DNA of 64,000 nt from the NCBI RefSeq assembly GCF_003205875.1, contig NZ_PUBZ01000044.1, positions 1-64,000 on the forward strand. The letters are read 5' to 3'. Origin of the DNA: Herpetosiphon llansteffanensis. Lineage in GTDB: Bacteria > Chloroflexota > Chloroflexia > Chloroflexales > Herpetosiphonaceae. Positions 34,533 through 43,740 of the stretch are shown piece after piece; the first letter of the stretch is position 1, and each line of letters begins with the position of its first letter. The notes below the pieces were generated by a model. It saw nothing but the letters and a program-made list of their open reading frames with translations. It was not told where the DNA came from and searched no databases. Position numbers and translations under genes: made by a program.

Positions 34533-35171
34533 TTAGGGCAATTGATGCTGATCGCGCAACACACGGGCATTGGTGGGCTTATGCTTAGCGCTCAAGCGTG
34601 GCGTTTCATCGTAGAAAATTTTCAAATCGGCCATATCGTGCAATAAATCGATGCGGCCAATTTCAACCCGTTTGACTGGAATGCCAGTCCGTTGGCGTAA
34701 ATCGGCGAGCAATTCCTCGGAGCGAGCATCACCAATCAGCTCAATTTTGTCGTAGGCGACACGCTTGTTGGCTTCAAACTGAAAGCCCCAGCCTTTTTCG
34801 AGCACAAACAAAATCACCAAAATCACAGCGTTGGCGATGCCAATTTGCAGCAAACTGCCGCTGTGCATCAGCGAATTCATCACGCCCAAGGCAATCAAAA
34901 TAAACAAATAGGTCATTTCGCGAATTGGAATCTCGTCGGTGCGATAGCGCAGCAGCGAGAAAATCGCAAACAGGCCAAAGCCAACGCCCACGCCCACTTC
35001 AACGCTGGTTAGAAAGCCCAGCACAAAGTAGATGATCATATTGAAGCCAATAAAGGTAAAAACGAAATTTTTATCTTGGGTGACGGGGTAATACACACCG
35101 CGCACAATCAGCAGTGTTACGAATAAATTAAAGCCCGCACCGAGCAAAAATTGAGTTAATTCGCTTGTCAT
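34533..35171 (-). CDS. DUF4956 family membrane protein
   Basis: 212-aa protein with four hydrophobic segments in the first 125 residues. The signature FGLFAIFSLLRYRTDEIPIR lies between segments 3 and 4, and a cytoplasmic tail of about 85 residues contains RTGIPVKRVEIGRIDLL. Function of DUF4956 is not established; it repeatedly occurs beside VTC-domain and CotH proteins, as it does here. Its start overlaps the VTC gene stop by ATGA, and cotH begins 50 nt after its stop. Confidence 0.88.
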   Translation of the reverse strand: MTSELTQFLLGAGFNLFVTLLIVRGVYYPVTQDKNFVFTFIGFNMIIYFVLGFLTSVEVGVGVGFGLFAIFSLLRYRTDEIPIREMTYLFILIALGVMNSLMHSGSLLQIGIANAVILVILFVLEKGWGFQFEANKRVAYDKIELIGDARSEELLADLRQRTGIPVKRVEIGRIDLLHDMADLKIFYDETPRLSAKHKPTNARVLRDQHQLP

Positions 35172-35998
35172 TGAGCATACTCCATCAAGCTATGCAAATA
35201 GCGTAAGGTTGGTTTGAAGCTGTTGCGTGGCAATTCTGGGTAGAGCAAGGCTGCGCCGCTGCAATATTTGCTCATGCCAATCGTGTGCAAATGTTGGCCA
35301 CGAATGCCTTGAATAAAGGGCGAACTGCGATTAATGCCAGCTTGTTTGACTTCGGCAATCACTACGCCCGTCAGCTCAACGCTGTGCAGATGGGCCTGAA
35401 AGTGGATGCCAAGATCAAGGGTTACGCGCTCTTGTTCGGCAATATTCACCAAGGTGATGCGGCTAAAATCGTTGGTCAGCGTTGGCTGCAATAAGCCCAC
35501 ATCGAACGGCACAAGCTGTTGCACAAAGGCTTTGCTGGCTGGAGTTAGGGTTTCCAAGCCAATTGGCGTTGGCATTCGATGCTTGATCGTGCGATATTTA
35601 TTAATTTTGTGCTTTACTTCGAGAAAATAATGCTGCGTATCAAGATAAGTGCGGCTGCGCACTTTATAGCGATTGCGACCCCCAGCATGATGCCGACGAT
35701 AGAGCGCAAAATCAGCAGTATCGAAATAGCGCGTATGATAGCGATGCATGCGCCGCCCAGCAATTTCCAGCACCCGATAATCCGCCACTAAAGCGGGCAA
35801 GATTGCGGTTAATTGCTGAATTGCGCACACATATTTGCTATCGGTGCGATTCAGCAAGGCCACCGAATCCATCTGTTGCAAACTAATTGGCGTAAATTCA
35901 GCCAAGTGTGGTTCAAGCGCCGATTGCGGTAGTTCGCACACTGGCGTTGGCTCAGTTGGCCAGATCAGGGTTGGTTGATAGCGCAGTTGTTGCAGCAT
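35168..35998 (-). CDS. VTC-domain protein (polyphosphate-polymerase-like)
   Basis: 276-aa soluble protein of the VTC/CYTH-like tunnel-fold superfamily. Basic and acidic tunnel residues are visible in LLNRTDSKYV, YFDTADFALYRRHHAGGRNRYKVRSR and YFLEVKHK. In yeast Vtc4 this fold polymerises ATP into polyphosphate. Bacterial VTC proteins beside DUF4956 and CotH are less studied. ATG 35998 has AAGGA at about 8 nt. It heads a three-gene operon (VTC-DUF4956-CotH). Confidence 0.85.
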   Translation of the reverse strand: MLQQLRYQPTLIWPTEPTPVCELPQSALEPHLAEFTPISLQQMDSVALLNRTDSKYVCAIQQLTAILPALVADYRVLEIAGRRMHRYHTRYFDTADFALYRRHHAGGRNRYKVRSRTYLDTQHYFLEVKHKINKYRTIKHRMPTPIGLETLTPASKAFVQQLVPFDVGLLQPTLTNDFSRITLVNIAEQERVTLDLGIHFQAHLHSVELTGVVIAEVKQAGINRSSPFIQGIRGQHLHTIGMSKYCSGAALLYPELPRNSFKPTLRYLHSLMEYAQ

Positions 35999-36140
35999 AA
36001 GCTCATTCCTTCGCACGCCGCAACGCCAAAAGCGATCGGCAATCTGTGTTAGCTTCTGGTTAAGAGTGTAGCGAGCAATTGTTATAAAACTGTTAGGATC
36101 TGGCGTGCTTGCTATGAGGATTTAGGTCGAGGTGATACGC

Positions 36141-36186
36141 AAAAGCCCCTCGCCCGCGTGGCAGGCAAGGGGTTGGGGTGAGGGAA
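36141..36186. repeat. Half copy of the GGGGTTGGGGTGAGGG palindromic element
   Basis: AAAGCCCCTCGCCCG followed by AAGGGGTTGGGGTGAGGG matches the right arm of the elements at 51902-52042 and 56694-56829. The left arm is missing, so this is a truncated copy. It lies between the VTC operon and the 101-aa gene. Confidence 0.75.
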
Positions 36187-36217
36187 TTTACTTAGGCCAA
36201 TTGAGCAATTACAAGAA

Positions 36218-36523
36218 TTATTCGGCGTTCCAGCCGAGGGCAATTAATTTTTCGCGGGCAATTTGGCGTTCTGCATCGGTAAATAATTCAGCATATTCAG
36301 GTTTGAGAATAATTGCTTCTGCAGAAGTATTGAGCAAACCGAGCAAGCAAAGCTGTTGCAAGCCACTGCTAATATCGGGATCTGACACCAGTCTTTTGGC
36401 AGCAGGAATTGCGCCTAGCTCTTCCAGCATACGCAAATAATAGGTCGCCTTATAGCCTTGTTTTGCTGCCAAACGATAGCCATCAAGCATTTCTTGGAGA
36501 AATTGGGCTTCAAGATTACTCAT
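36218..36523 (-). CDS. Small hypothetical protein
   Basis: 101-aa, mainly alpha-helical protein. QFLQEMLDGYRLAAKQGYKATYYLRMLEE forms a helical N-terminal half, and FTDAERQIAREKLIALGWNAE ends the protein. No catalytic residues or metal motifs are seen. GGAGGA precedes the ATG at good spacing, and codon use matches its neighbours, so it is likely a true gene. Function unknown. Confidence 0.68.
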   Translation of the reverse strand: MSNLEAQFLQEMLDGYRLAAKQGYKATYYLRMLEELGAIPAAKRLVSDPDISSGLQQLCLLGLLNTSAEAIILKPEYAELFTDAERQIAREKLIALGWNAE

Positions 36524-36603
36524 GAGAACGATCCTCCAACATGATTCTGGTGCTAAATTAATCCTGATCGCAAGTAAGTTAATACCTTTGATTGGTCAAT
36601 TGA

Positions 36604-37044
36604 TTAATAGCCTTCGGCAATTTGCTCGGAGAGCGTGGCGCGCAATTCTGGCGAAACCCGCATATACAAGCCGGTTGCTTCGGCCACAATCGTGCCATCG
36701 GGCAATTGAGCAAAGCCCTCGACTTCGAGCGCCCGTCCACGATCGCGCACGATGCTGCCAGTAAAGGTAATTTCTTGGTCAATTGGGGCTGGCTGCCGAT
36801 AGCGCACTTCAAAACGGCCAGTCATCGTCCAGGCATCGATCAAAAAGCCAACCCGGCCTAAGGTTTCATCAAGAATCGTCGCAATGATTCCGCCATGGAC
36901 AAAGCCCGGCCAGCCTTGATGGAGCGAGGTGGAAGTAAAACGCGTCACAACCCGATTTTCTTCCTCGAAGAAATCTAATTGCAAGCCGCTAGGGTTATTT
37001 TTACCACAGACAAAACATGCCTGCGAATCTAATTGGCGATTCAT
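36604..37044 (-). CDS. PaaI-type hotdog-fold thioesterase
   Basis: 146-aa cytoplasmic acyl-CoA thioesterase candidate. The hotdog motif HGGIIATILDETLGR (about 51-65) carries the catalytic Asp/Glu region, and GRFEVRYRQPAPID is the conserved following strand. A Cys pair near the N-terminus (CFVCGKNNPSGLQL) is common in this branch. AAAGGAG lies before the ATG. It probably hydrolyses a small or aromatic acyl-CoA. It follows the MFS gene's terminator region but in the same direction, as a separate unit. Confidence 0.85.
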   Translation of the reverse strand: MNRQLDSQACFVCGKNNPSGLQLDFFEEENRVVTRFTSTSLHQGWPGFVHGGIIATILDETLGRVGFLIDAWTMTGRFEVRYRQPAPIDQEITFTGSIVRDRGRALEVEGFAQLPDGTIVAEATGLYMRVSPELRATLSEQIAEGY

Positions 37045-37085
37045 GGATGCTCCTTTTGCAAATATAGCCGATTATAGCGCAAAAA

Positions 37086-37112
37086 AACCACGACTCGCCG
37101 TGAGCCGTGGTT
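37086..37112 (-). terminator. Rho-independent terminator after the MFS gene
   Basis: AACCACG pairs with CGTGGTT, extended by CTC/GAG after a mismatch. On the minus strand it is followed by a T7 run, 24 nt after the MFS stop. Confidence 0.8.
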
Positions 37113-37135
37113 GGTGTTTATCTGTTAGTGGGCAA

Positions 37136-38398
37136 TTAATTTAATTGGCGGACAGCAGGATGGAAGCTAAATAAGGTCGTCATAACCAGCATAATTGTGC
37201 CACAGGCAACAAACAAGGCTGGTGCACCAAATTGGTCAGCAATGATCCCCGCCAAGCCATAGCCAATTGGCAACAACGAAACTGAACCAAGCAAGTCGAT
37301 GCTGGCAACCCGTCCAAGTTGTTCGCGCTCAACCATTTCTTGCATGGTATGCGTCCAAATCAAACCAAAGGTTGCAATCCCAATCCCGCGGAATACCAAC
37401 ACGCCCAGCAAGGCAGCCAAAGCGATAGTGCTGCCAAGGATACCAACATTAAAGCCAATTATGCCAACGAGCAAGGTTGCTAAGCCAGCCAATAATAAGG
37501 CCCCATAGCCCATCAGCCCACGGCGGCGTAAACGATTGCCTTTGCTCAGCCAAATTGAGGCCGAAACCGCACCCAAGGCAATGCTGGCATGCGCCCAGCC
37601 AAGCCGTTCACTCGGCAACAGCAAAAACTTATTGATCAAGATAGGTAAGGCGGTTTGGGCTGGGGCAGCCAAGGTCATGTTGGCCAACGACGAAAGAATA
37701 ATCGTCATCCACAACCAAGGATTCATGCTGACCGTTCTCAGGCCCGCACCAACATCTTTCAAGATACCGCTTGAGCGTTTGGCTTTCGCGCGGCTCGCAT
37801 CAGTTGAGAGCAGCGGAATTAAGCACAAGCCCGAAACCAAAAACGAGAAACTGTTGAATAAAAATGCGGTTGGTGCGCCGCCAATGCCCACAATCAAGGA
37901 GGCAATCAATGGCCCTAAAATCAAGGTCATTTGGGCACTCAAAGCCGTTAGCGAGTTGGCTCCCGGCAGCGATTCAGCAGGCACTACATCGGGCACTAAG
38001 GCACTATAGGCTGGCTGAAAAAACGAATCAAAGAAGCCAAACGAGATACTCGCCGCATAAATATGCCAAAGTTGTAAGGTATTCGTTAGGGCCAGAATCC
38101 CAACGCCACCAACAATCAAGGCACGCAACATATCGGAGCTAAACATCAGCCAACCACGCGAAAAGCGATCAACCGCCGCCCCGCCAAGCAGCGAGAAGAT
38201 GATCATCGGCGCAAATGAACAGATTAACACAATCCCCATTTTGGTAGCAGAACCAGTGTGCTCCAAAACCCACAGCGAGAGCGCAACCTGATACATGGTA
38301 TCGCCCAAACGCGAAATCGTTTGCCCCGTCCAAAGCATTGCAAACAAGCGTTGTTGTAAGGGCCGAAATAAACCGTTCTCCGAGGTACTTGAGGTCAT
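37136..38398 (-). CDS. Major facilitator superfamily transporter
   Basis: 420-aa polytopic membrane protein with about twelve hydrophobic segments, of the MFS_3/enterobactin-exporter-like branch (LWTGQTISRLGDTMYQVAL at the start, DRFSRGWLMFSSD in the first cytoplasmic loop). Members export siderophores, drugs or other small molecules by proton antiport; the substrate here is unknown. AGGAGGAAGC directly precedes ATG 38398, which rules out the longer frame. It is monocistronic, with a terminator downstream. Confidence 0.88.
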   Translation of the reverse strand: MTSSTSENGLFRPLQQRLFAMLWTGQTISRLGDTMYQVALSLWVLEHTGSATKMGIVLICSFAPMIIFSLLGGAAVDRFSRGWLMFSSDMLRALIVGGVGILALTNTLQLWHIYAASISFGFFDSFFQPAYSALVPDVVPAESLPGANSLTALSAQMTLILGPLIASLIVGIGGAPTAFLFNSFSFLVSGLCLIPLLSTDASRAKAKRSSGILKDVGAGLRTVSMNPWLWMTIILSSLANMTLAAPAQTALPILINKFLLLPSERLGWAHASIALGAVSASIWLSKGNRLRRRGLMGYGALLLAGLATLLVGIIGFNVGILGSTIALAALLGVLVFRGIGIATFGLIWTHTMQEMVEREQLGRVASIDLLGSVSLLPIGYGLAGIIADQFGAPALFVACGTIMLVMTTLFSFHPAVRQLN

Positions 38399-39007
38399 GC
38401 TTCCTCCTACAATTTCGCGCAAGGCTGAGCAACCTCCCCACATTTGGCTTGCTCAGCTTAAATCGTGTGCAATCGTGTGCATGGGAGTTTCAGCGTGGAA
38501 CCCTTAGCCCAACAATCTTGAAGTTATGAGTACGCTGCGCGGATGCTGAGCATTTGTAAGCATTCGCGGGCATTCGTTGCAAGCATTGGCGCTGAAAGCA
38601 GTTATCGGCGTGGATGGCTGTTCTCTCTGGCCTGCTAGACTGTAAATCAGCAGTTGGAATGTAGGCTATGATCGCGAGGCAAATTATACCAATTTTTAAC
38701 TTTTTCTGCAAGATGCTTTTTTATGCCTGCATGGTATAGTCAGGCAGCAGATTAAAGAGGAAGTTTTTGTTCAGAAATTGAGCTTAATTACAATCAGGAT
38801 TATGTTAACATATCACCACAAACGGTAGCAGCTTACAATCAACATTCGGCTTCAAGCAGCAGTTAATTGATCAGCCCTGATTGAATCGCTCAAGCTGGTT
38901 GCATGCATACCCCAGCGCAGGATCAAGCATTGCCAGCCTGAATGGTCGGCAGAGGATGAGGATTGAGGCAGCACTAGGCTCCATTGGACTGGTGCTGCCT
39001 GTAAAGC
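38399..39007. other. Gene-free region between the MFS gene and ureG
   Basis: About 610 nt with short open frames only, none with a good start site or family resemblance. AT-rich sections near 38670-38830 probably hold promoter elements. A nine-pair stem, AGGCAGCAC (38966-38974) with GTGCTGCCT (38992-39000), lies just after the ureG stop on the minus strand and may help end the urease transcript, although no T-tract follows. Confidence 0.5.
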
Positions 39008-39658
39008 CTAGTGATGGTGATGATGATCGTGAATGTGAATTGGCTCAGGCCGTGGCGCTGCATACACCTGATCAATCCACGCAATTACCTGATCTAAGCC
39101 AGTTTCAGCTTTGAGGTTGGTAAAAACGAGCGGTAATTCGCCACGCATCTGCTTGGCATCGTGATCCATCACCTCTAACGATGCGCCAACCAACTCAGCC
39201 AGATCAATTTTGTTGATCACCAATAAATCGGAGCGCGTCACGCCTGGGCCACCTTTGCGCGGCACTTTATCGCCGCCAGCCACATCGATGACATAAATCC
39301 AATAATCGACCAACTCTGGGCTAAACGAGGCCGCCAGATTATCGCCGCCGCTCTCAACAAACACAATTTGCAAGTCGGGCAGGGTTGCACACAAATCGGC
39401 AATCGCTTCGAGGTTCATCGAGGCATCGTCGCGAATCGCCGAGTGTGGGCAGCCGCCAGTTTCCACGCCACGCACCCGCTCGGCAGGCAATACACCTTGG
39501 CGCAGCAAAAATTCTGCATCTTCTTTGGTGTAAATATCGTTGGTAACCACTGCTACCGAGTAGCGCTTGGTCAGATGCACGCTCAAACAATGGGCTAAAG
39601 CTGTTTTGCCACTGCCCACTGGGCCGGCAATCCCAACTCGCAACAGGTGTTCCTGCAT
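39008..39658 (-). CDS. ureG: Urease accessory GTPase UreG
   Basis: 216-aa SIMIBI-class GTPase that drives nickel insertion into apo-urease as part of the UreDFG complex. The P-loop is [10 protein letters not shown] (about 11-20), the nickel-binding Cys-Pro-His motif lies in [11 protein letters not shown], and NKIDLA is the guanine-specificity motif. The C-terminus ends in HIHDHHHHH, an unusual histidine-rich tail that may hold nickel; no ureE is present nearby. GAGGAA precedes the ATG. It is the last gene of the operon, 13 nt after ureC. Confidence 0.96.
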   Translation of the reverse strand: MQEHLLRVGIAGPVGSGKTALAHCLSVHLTKRYSVAVVTNDIYTKEDAEFLLRQGVLPAERVRGVETGGCPHSAIRDDASMNLEAIADLCATLPDLQIVFVESGGDNLAASFSPELVDYWIYVIDVAGGDKVPRKGGPGVTRSDLLVINKIDLAELVGASLEVMDHDAKQMRGELPLVFTNLKAETGLDQVIAWIDQVYAAPRPEPIHIHDHHHHH

Positions 39659-39671
39659 AGATTCCTCGCAG

Positions 39672-41381
39672 TTAGAATAAAAAATAGCGCTGAGCCAAGG
39701 GCAAACTGCTGGCTGGCTCGCAGGTCAACAATTCGCCATCAGCGCGTACAGCATAGGTTTCAGGGTCAACTTCAATCAGCGGCGTGGCATTGTTGTGAAT
39801 GAGATCGGCTTTTTGGACACTACGGCAACCACGCACAGCGGCAGTTGTTTTTTGCAAGCCCAATTGTTGGCCAAGGCCTGCTTGCTGAGCAGCAGCCGAA
39901 ACAAAGGTAAGGCTTGTTGCGCCAATCGCCCCGCCAAACGCTCCAAACATCGGGCGATAGAGCACTGGTTGCGGCGTGGGAATCGAGGCATTGGCATCGC
40001 CCATGGCATTCCAAGCAATCATGCCACCTTTGACAATTAGCTCTGGTTTTACGCCAAAAAAGGCTGGCTGCCACAACACCAAATCAGCCAATTTGCCCGG
40101 CTCAATCGAGCCAACCTCGTGAGCAATGCCATGGGCCAAGGCCGGATTGATGGTGTATTTGGCAATGTAGCGCTTGACCCGCTGATTATCGTTGCGTGCA
40201 GAATCACCAAGCAACGCGCCGCGTTGAACTTTCATTTTGTGAGCAGTTTGCCAAGTGCGGGTCACAACTTCGCCAACCCGCCCCATCGCCTGCGAATCGC
40301 TCGAAATCATGCTAATTACGCCGAGATCGTGCAAAATATCTTCGGCGGCGATCGTTTCTGGCCGAATGCGGCTTTCAGCAAAGGCCACATCTTCGGGCAC
40401 TTGGGGGTTGAGGTGATGGCAAACCATCAACATATCAAGGTGTTCGGCAATCGTGTTGACGGTATACGGGCGGGTAGGATTGGTTGACGAGGGCAGCACA
40501 TAGCTTTCGCCAGCAATTTTGATAATATCTGGGGCATGGCCACCGCCCGCGCCCTCAGTATGATAGGTGTGGATGGTGCGGCCAGCAATCGCCCGCAGCG
40601 TATCTTCTAAAAAGCCAGCTTCGTTGATCGTGTCGGTGTGAATTGCCACTTGCACATCGTATTGGTCGGCTACGCTCAGGCACATATCGATTGCGGCAGG
40701 CGTTGTACCCCAATCTTCGTGCAATTTCAAGCCACACGCGCCAGCCTGAATTTGCTGAATCAACGATTCTGGCTGGGCAGCGTTGCCTTTGCCCAAAAAG
40801 CCAATATTGACCGGCCAAGCATCGGCGGCTTGCAGCATGCGCGCCATATTCCAAACACCTGGCGTGCAGGTCGTCGCCTTTGTGCCTGTGGCAGGGCCAG
40901 TGCCACCACCAAGCATGGTCGTCACACCATTCGAAAGCGCTTCGGAAATTTGGCCTGGCGCAATAAAGTGAATGTGGCTATCGATTCCGCCAGCAGTGAC
41001 GATCATGTGCTCGCCAGCAATAACCTCGGTGTTGGCTCCAACCACCAATTCTGGGTCAACGCCGGCCATGGTATCGGGATTGCCAGCCTTGCCAACTTTG
41101 ACAATTCGGCCTTGTTTGATGCCAATATCGCCTTTGACAATGCCCCAATGATCAATAATGATCGCGTTGGTAATGACCAGATCAAGCACAGCGTGGGCGC
41201 TACTGCTTTGGCCCATGCCATCGCGAATCACTTTGCCGCCGCCAAAGGTAATTTCATCACCATAGTGGGCAAAATCGTGCTCAATCTCGATAATTAATTC
41301 TGTATCGGCCAAACGCAGGCGGTCGCCTTTGGTCGGCCCATATAAATCGGCATAGGTTTGGCGCGGAATCCAGAGGCTCAT
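39672..41381 (-). CDS. ureC: Urease subunit alpha
   Basis: 569-aa catalytic subunit that hydrolyses urea to ammonia and carbamate at a dinickel centre. The HIHF metal-binding histidines, the carbamylated lysine in GLKLHEDWG, the flap sequence MVCHHLN and the metal Asp in SSDSQAMGR are all present. The length is normal. AAGGAG lies upstream. It overlaps ureB by ATGA, so the structural subunits are coupled. Ammonia for nitrogen supply or pH balance is the expected benefit. Confidence 0.98.
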   Translation of the reverse strand: MSLWIPRQTYADLYGPTKGDRLRLADTELIIEIEHDFAHYGDEITFGGGKVIRDGMGQSSSAHAVLDLVITNAIIIDHWGIVKGDIGIKQGRIVKVGKAGNPDTMAGVDPELVVGANTEVIAGEHMIVTAGGIDSHIHFIAPGQISEALSNGVTTMLGGGTGPATGTKATTCTPGVWNMARMLQAADAWPVNIGFLGKGNAAQPESLIQQIQAGACGLKLHEDWGTTPAAIDMCLSVADQYDVQVAIHTDTINEAGFLEDTLRAIAGRTIHTYHTEGAGGGHAPDIIKIAGESYVLPSSTNPTRPYTVNTIAEHLDMLMVCHHLNPQVPEDVAFAESRIRPETIAAEDILHDLGVISMISSDSQAMGRVGEVVTRTWQTAHKMKVQRGALLGDSARNDNQRVKRYIAKYTINPALAHGIAHEVGSIEPGKLADLVLWQPAFFGVKPELIVKGGMIAWNAMGDANASIPTPQPVLYRPMFGAFGGAIGATSLTFVSAAAQQAGLGQQLGLQKTTAAVRGCRSVQKADLIHNNATPLIEVDPETYAVRADGELLTCEPASSLPLAQRYFLF

Positions 41382-41770
41382 TCCAAATCTCCTTGAGGAC
41401 GATGGCCAAACTGCTGCTGCTGGGCAGTGCGTAGGCTCGTTTGCAATTGATCAGCTGCATCTAACGCCCCATTGACCAAGCCATTGTGGCCATAGACATG
41501 GCGTGAGCCAGCAAACGCCACCAGATTAACGATTTTGCTATCGCCTGGCTCGAAGCGCACCGCCGTGCCTGCCGGAATATTGAGATGCATACCATACGCA
41601 AGGCTGCGATCAAACACTAAAGCCCGATTGACTTCGAAAAAGTGATAGTGGCTGCCAACCTGAATTGGCCGATCGCCAGTGTGGGCAACGATAATTTCGC
41701 AAGTTGAACGGCCAAGATTAGCGGCAATTGCCTCGCTTGGTTGATCGATTAAATATTCGCCTGGCTGCAT
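41378..41770 (-). CDS. ureB: Urease subunit beta
   Basis: 130-aa structural subunit of the urease trimer. The N-terminal PGEYLI, the central [13 protein letters not shown] and [24 protein letters not shown] blocks are diagnostic. The C-terminal 25 residues are Gln-rich. It overlaps ureC by ATGA and lies 13 nt after ureA, so all three structural subunits are made from one message. It has no catalytic residues of its own. Confidence 0.97.
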   Translation of the reverse strand: MQPGEYLIDQPSEAIAANLGRSTCEIIVAHTGDRPIQVGSHYHFFEVNRALVFDRSLAYGMHLNIPAGTAVRFEPGDSKIVNLVAFAGSRHVYGHNGLVNGALDAADQLQTSLRTAQQQQFGHRPQGDLE

Positions 41771-41783
41771 TTGCGGCTCCTGT

Positions 41784-42086
41784 TTAACGAATTGGGTCGT
41801 GCACGGTCACAAGTTTGGTGCCATCGGGAAAGGTTGCCTCCACTTGCACCTCGTGAATCATCGTGGCAACGCCATCCATCACATCATCAACGCTCAAAAT
41901 CGTCGTGCCATAGCTCATAATTTCGGCCACGCTTTTGCCATCGCGGGCGGCTTCCAACAATTCGGCGGTGATAATCGCCACCGCTTCGGGGTAATTTAGT
42001 TTGAGGCCACGCGCCTGACGACGACGCGCCAAATCGGCGGCCACCACAATCAGCAATTTTTCCTGTTCACGCGGAGTTAAATGCAT
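41784..42086 (-). CDS. ureA: Urease subunit gamma
   Basis: 100-aa structural subunit with the normal family length. [20 protein letters not shown] opens the protein, and [21 protein letters not shown] (about 26-46) and the C-terminal [10 protein letters not shown] are the family signatures. It lies 16 nt after ureD and 13 nt before ureB. In this lineage gamma, beta and alpha are separate chains, unlike the fused forms of Helicobacter or plants. Confidence 0.97.
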   Translation of the reverse strand: MHLTPREQEKLLIVVAADLARRRQARGLKLNYPEAVAIITAELLEAARDGKSVAEIMSYGTTILSVDDVMDGVATMIHEVQVEATFPDGTKLVTVHDPIR

Positions 42087-42102
42087 TGGTTAAGCCTCAT
42101 TC

Positions 42103-42966
42103 CTAATAAATTTTGCGCGGCAGATTTGGGCTTGTGCCATACAAGGCTTGTTTGGCAATGCGCCAATACTCAAACGCCGTCGCCAGCAAATCGCGGCTAT
42201 TGGTGCTGAGACCGCGAATCATCAAGCCATGAGCAGCCAAACAACTCACGCCCCACAAGCAGCGCCCAAGCTTGGTTTGACTTGCAGCAAAGGCCATTAA
42301 TGTTGCTTCGAGGGCTTTCCACTGGGCGGCATCCAGCCCAACCCGACAAATGTAGCCAGTGGCCAAATAGCTGTAGTTGCCAAAATACAATGGATTATTG
42401 AGTTGTTGCAGGCTTGGTTGCAAACGCATGCGATCAAGCAATAATGGCCGACCCAAGGCATAAATATCGCAATCCAAACGCAGCCGGCGATAAGCAAAGC
42501 GCTCGCCATACGCTTCGCGGCCAGGCGCAAGAAATTCCCACCAACATAACCCAGCATCATCCGCCAAATCGATGCGGGTCTGTTGCTGATACAAACTCTC
42601 AGCAAATGGAATCGTCGTATCTGGCCAATATTCCAACAAGCTATGTTCGGCCAAATTGGCCTGCACCGCTTGATACGCCACTTGCTCGCCATCGCTGCGA
42701 TAGATTCGCGTCGAGCTGGTGGTTGTCAGTTGGACTTTGGTCGCTGCGGCTAAATTGATTGTAGTAGTCAGCTGATCGCCTGCCAACACGCCGCCAGCAA
42801 CATTATGCAAATGCACAAAACTGGTGCCATCAGCCAGCCCAAAATCGCGCACAACCTGCAACGGTGGTCGATGTTCGCGCACCATCAAACGCGTGCGTTG
42901 CTGCTTGAGCGTAAAATCAAGCGCCAAATGGCCATGCATGCGCTCAAGGCGCGACGGTGATTGCAT
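42103..42966 (-). CDS. ureD: Urease accessory protein UreD
   Basis: 287-aa scaffold that binds apo-urease and recruits UreF and UreG for nickel delivery. LVREHRPPLQVVRDF, LHNVAGGVLAGDQL and the TTTSSTRIYRSDG block are typical of the UreD/UreH family, as is the later WWEFLAPGREAYGERF. It starts within the last base of ureF (TGATG, one-nucleotide overlap), so the two accessory proteins are coupled, consistent with their complex. Confidence 0.94.
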   Translation of the reverse strand: MQSPSRLERMHGHLALDFTLKQQRTRLMVREHRPPLQVVRDFGLADGTSFVHLHNVAGGVLAGDQLTTTINLAAATKVQLTTTSSTRIYRSDGEQVAYQAVQANLAEHSLLEYWPDTTIPFAESLYQQQTRIDLADDAGLCWWEFLAPGREAYGERFAYRRLRLDCDIYALGRPLLLDRMRLQPSLQQLNNPLYFGNYSYLATGYICRVGLDAAQWKALEATLMAFAASQTKLGRCLWGVSCLAAHGLMIRGLSTNSRDLLATAFEYWRIAKQALYGTSPNLPRKIY

Positions 42967-43658
42967 CAGCTAATAAACAGGCGTGTCCCCAACAAGGGGT
43001 GACGCATACTCGCACCATCTAAGCCAATGCTGCATGACGCGAGGTCGGCAAACGATGTGCTTGGGGTTTGAGCAACCACCGCTTGAATGCTTGGATGCAA
43101 CTGCCACAGTAATTGCTGGGCTTGCACTTGGCCAAGCGGCAAAATTTTTTGGCAGGCCAAAATTAAACTTAATGTCATTTGTTGCAAAAGCGCCGCAAGC
43201 ATGGCCTCGGCCTCAATTGCCAAACCAGCAGCAACCAAACCAAACACACAACTATGATGGGTTTCAATCTGCTGGGTTTGGGCCAAAGTGATAGCTTGCT
43301 GCCAACGTGGCAATGGCTCTAGTTGCAAGGCCAAACTTAACAAGCGTCGACCAAGCACAGCACTGGCGTGGCGGCTCTCGCGGGCTGGCTTGAAGGCAGC
43401 GGCCTGAGCATTCAAATCCAGCCAGGCTTGGCTAAATTCAGCAGCGCCCAATTGCCAAGCCTGATAGGCCAAATACGCTTCGAGTTGGCCGCTTTCGTGC
43501 ACAAAGGCGCGCAGAAACTGGCCCAGCCCAGCCACGCCAAGTTGGCCCTCGGCCACCAACGACTCAACCCCATACGAATGGGCGGTTGTGCCAATCGGCA
43601 AGGCACTGTCTGCAAGTTGCAATAATTTGAGTTGGGCTAAAGCAGCATTCGACATCAT
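42966..43658 (-). CDS. ureF: Urease accessory protein UreF
   Basis: 230-aa helical accessory protein that works with UreD and regulates the UreG GTPase. LLQLADSALPIGTTAHSYGVE (about 11-31) and VHESGQLEAYLAYQA are family signatures. The start is taken at the adjacent ATGs 43658/43655; the frame extends 17 codons upstream without support. No ribosome-binding site is visible, and a TATACT lies 6 nt before the ATG, so a leaderless message is possible. It heads the operon ureF-D-A-B-C-G, which is not the usual gene order. Confidence 0.92.
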   Translation of the reverse strand: MMSNAALAQLKLLQLADSALPIGTTAHSYGVESLVAEGQLGVAGLGQFLRAFVHESGQLEAYLAYQAWQLGAAEFSQAWLDLNAQAAAFKPARESRHASAVLGRRLLSLALQLEPLPRWQQAITLAQTQQIETHHSCVFGLVAAGLAIEAEAMLAALLQQMTLSLILACQKILPLGQVQAQQLLWQLHPSIQAVVAQTPSTSFADLASCSIGLDGASMRHPLLGTRLFIS

Positions 43659-43740
43659 TACGCCAGTATAGCCGAGCAGAAAATCGCCAAGCCTAGGCAA
43701 ACTATCCAAATCCTATTCGAGCAGATTGCACAAGAATGCG

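Noticed and set aside
38881-39114. 77-codon plus-strand frame before ureG
   Set aside because: Most of it lies over the ureG end and a hairpin; there is no start site and the composition fits antisense of ureG.
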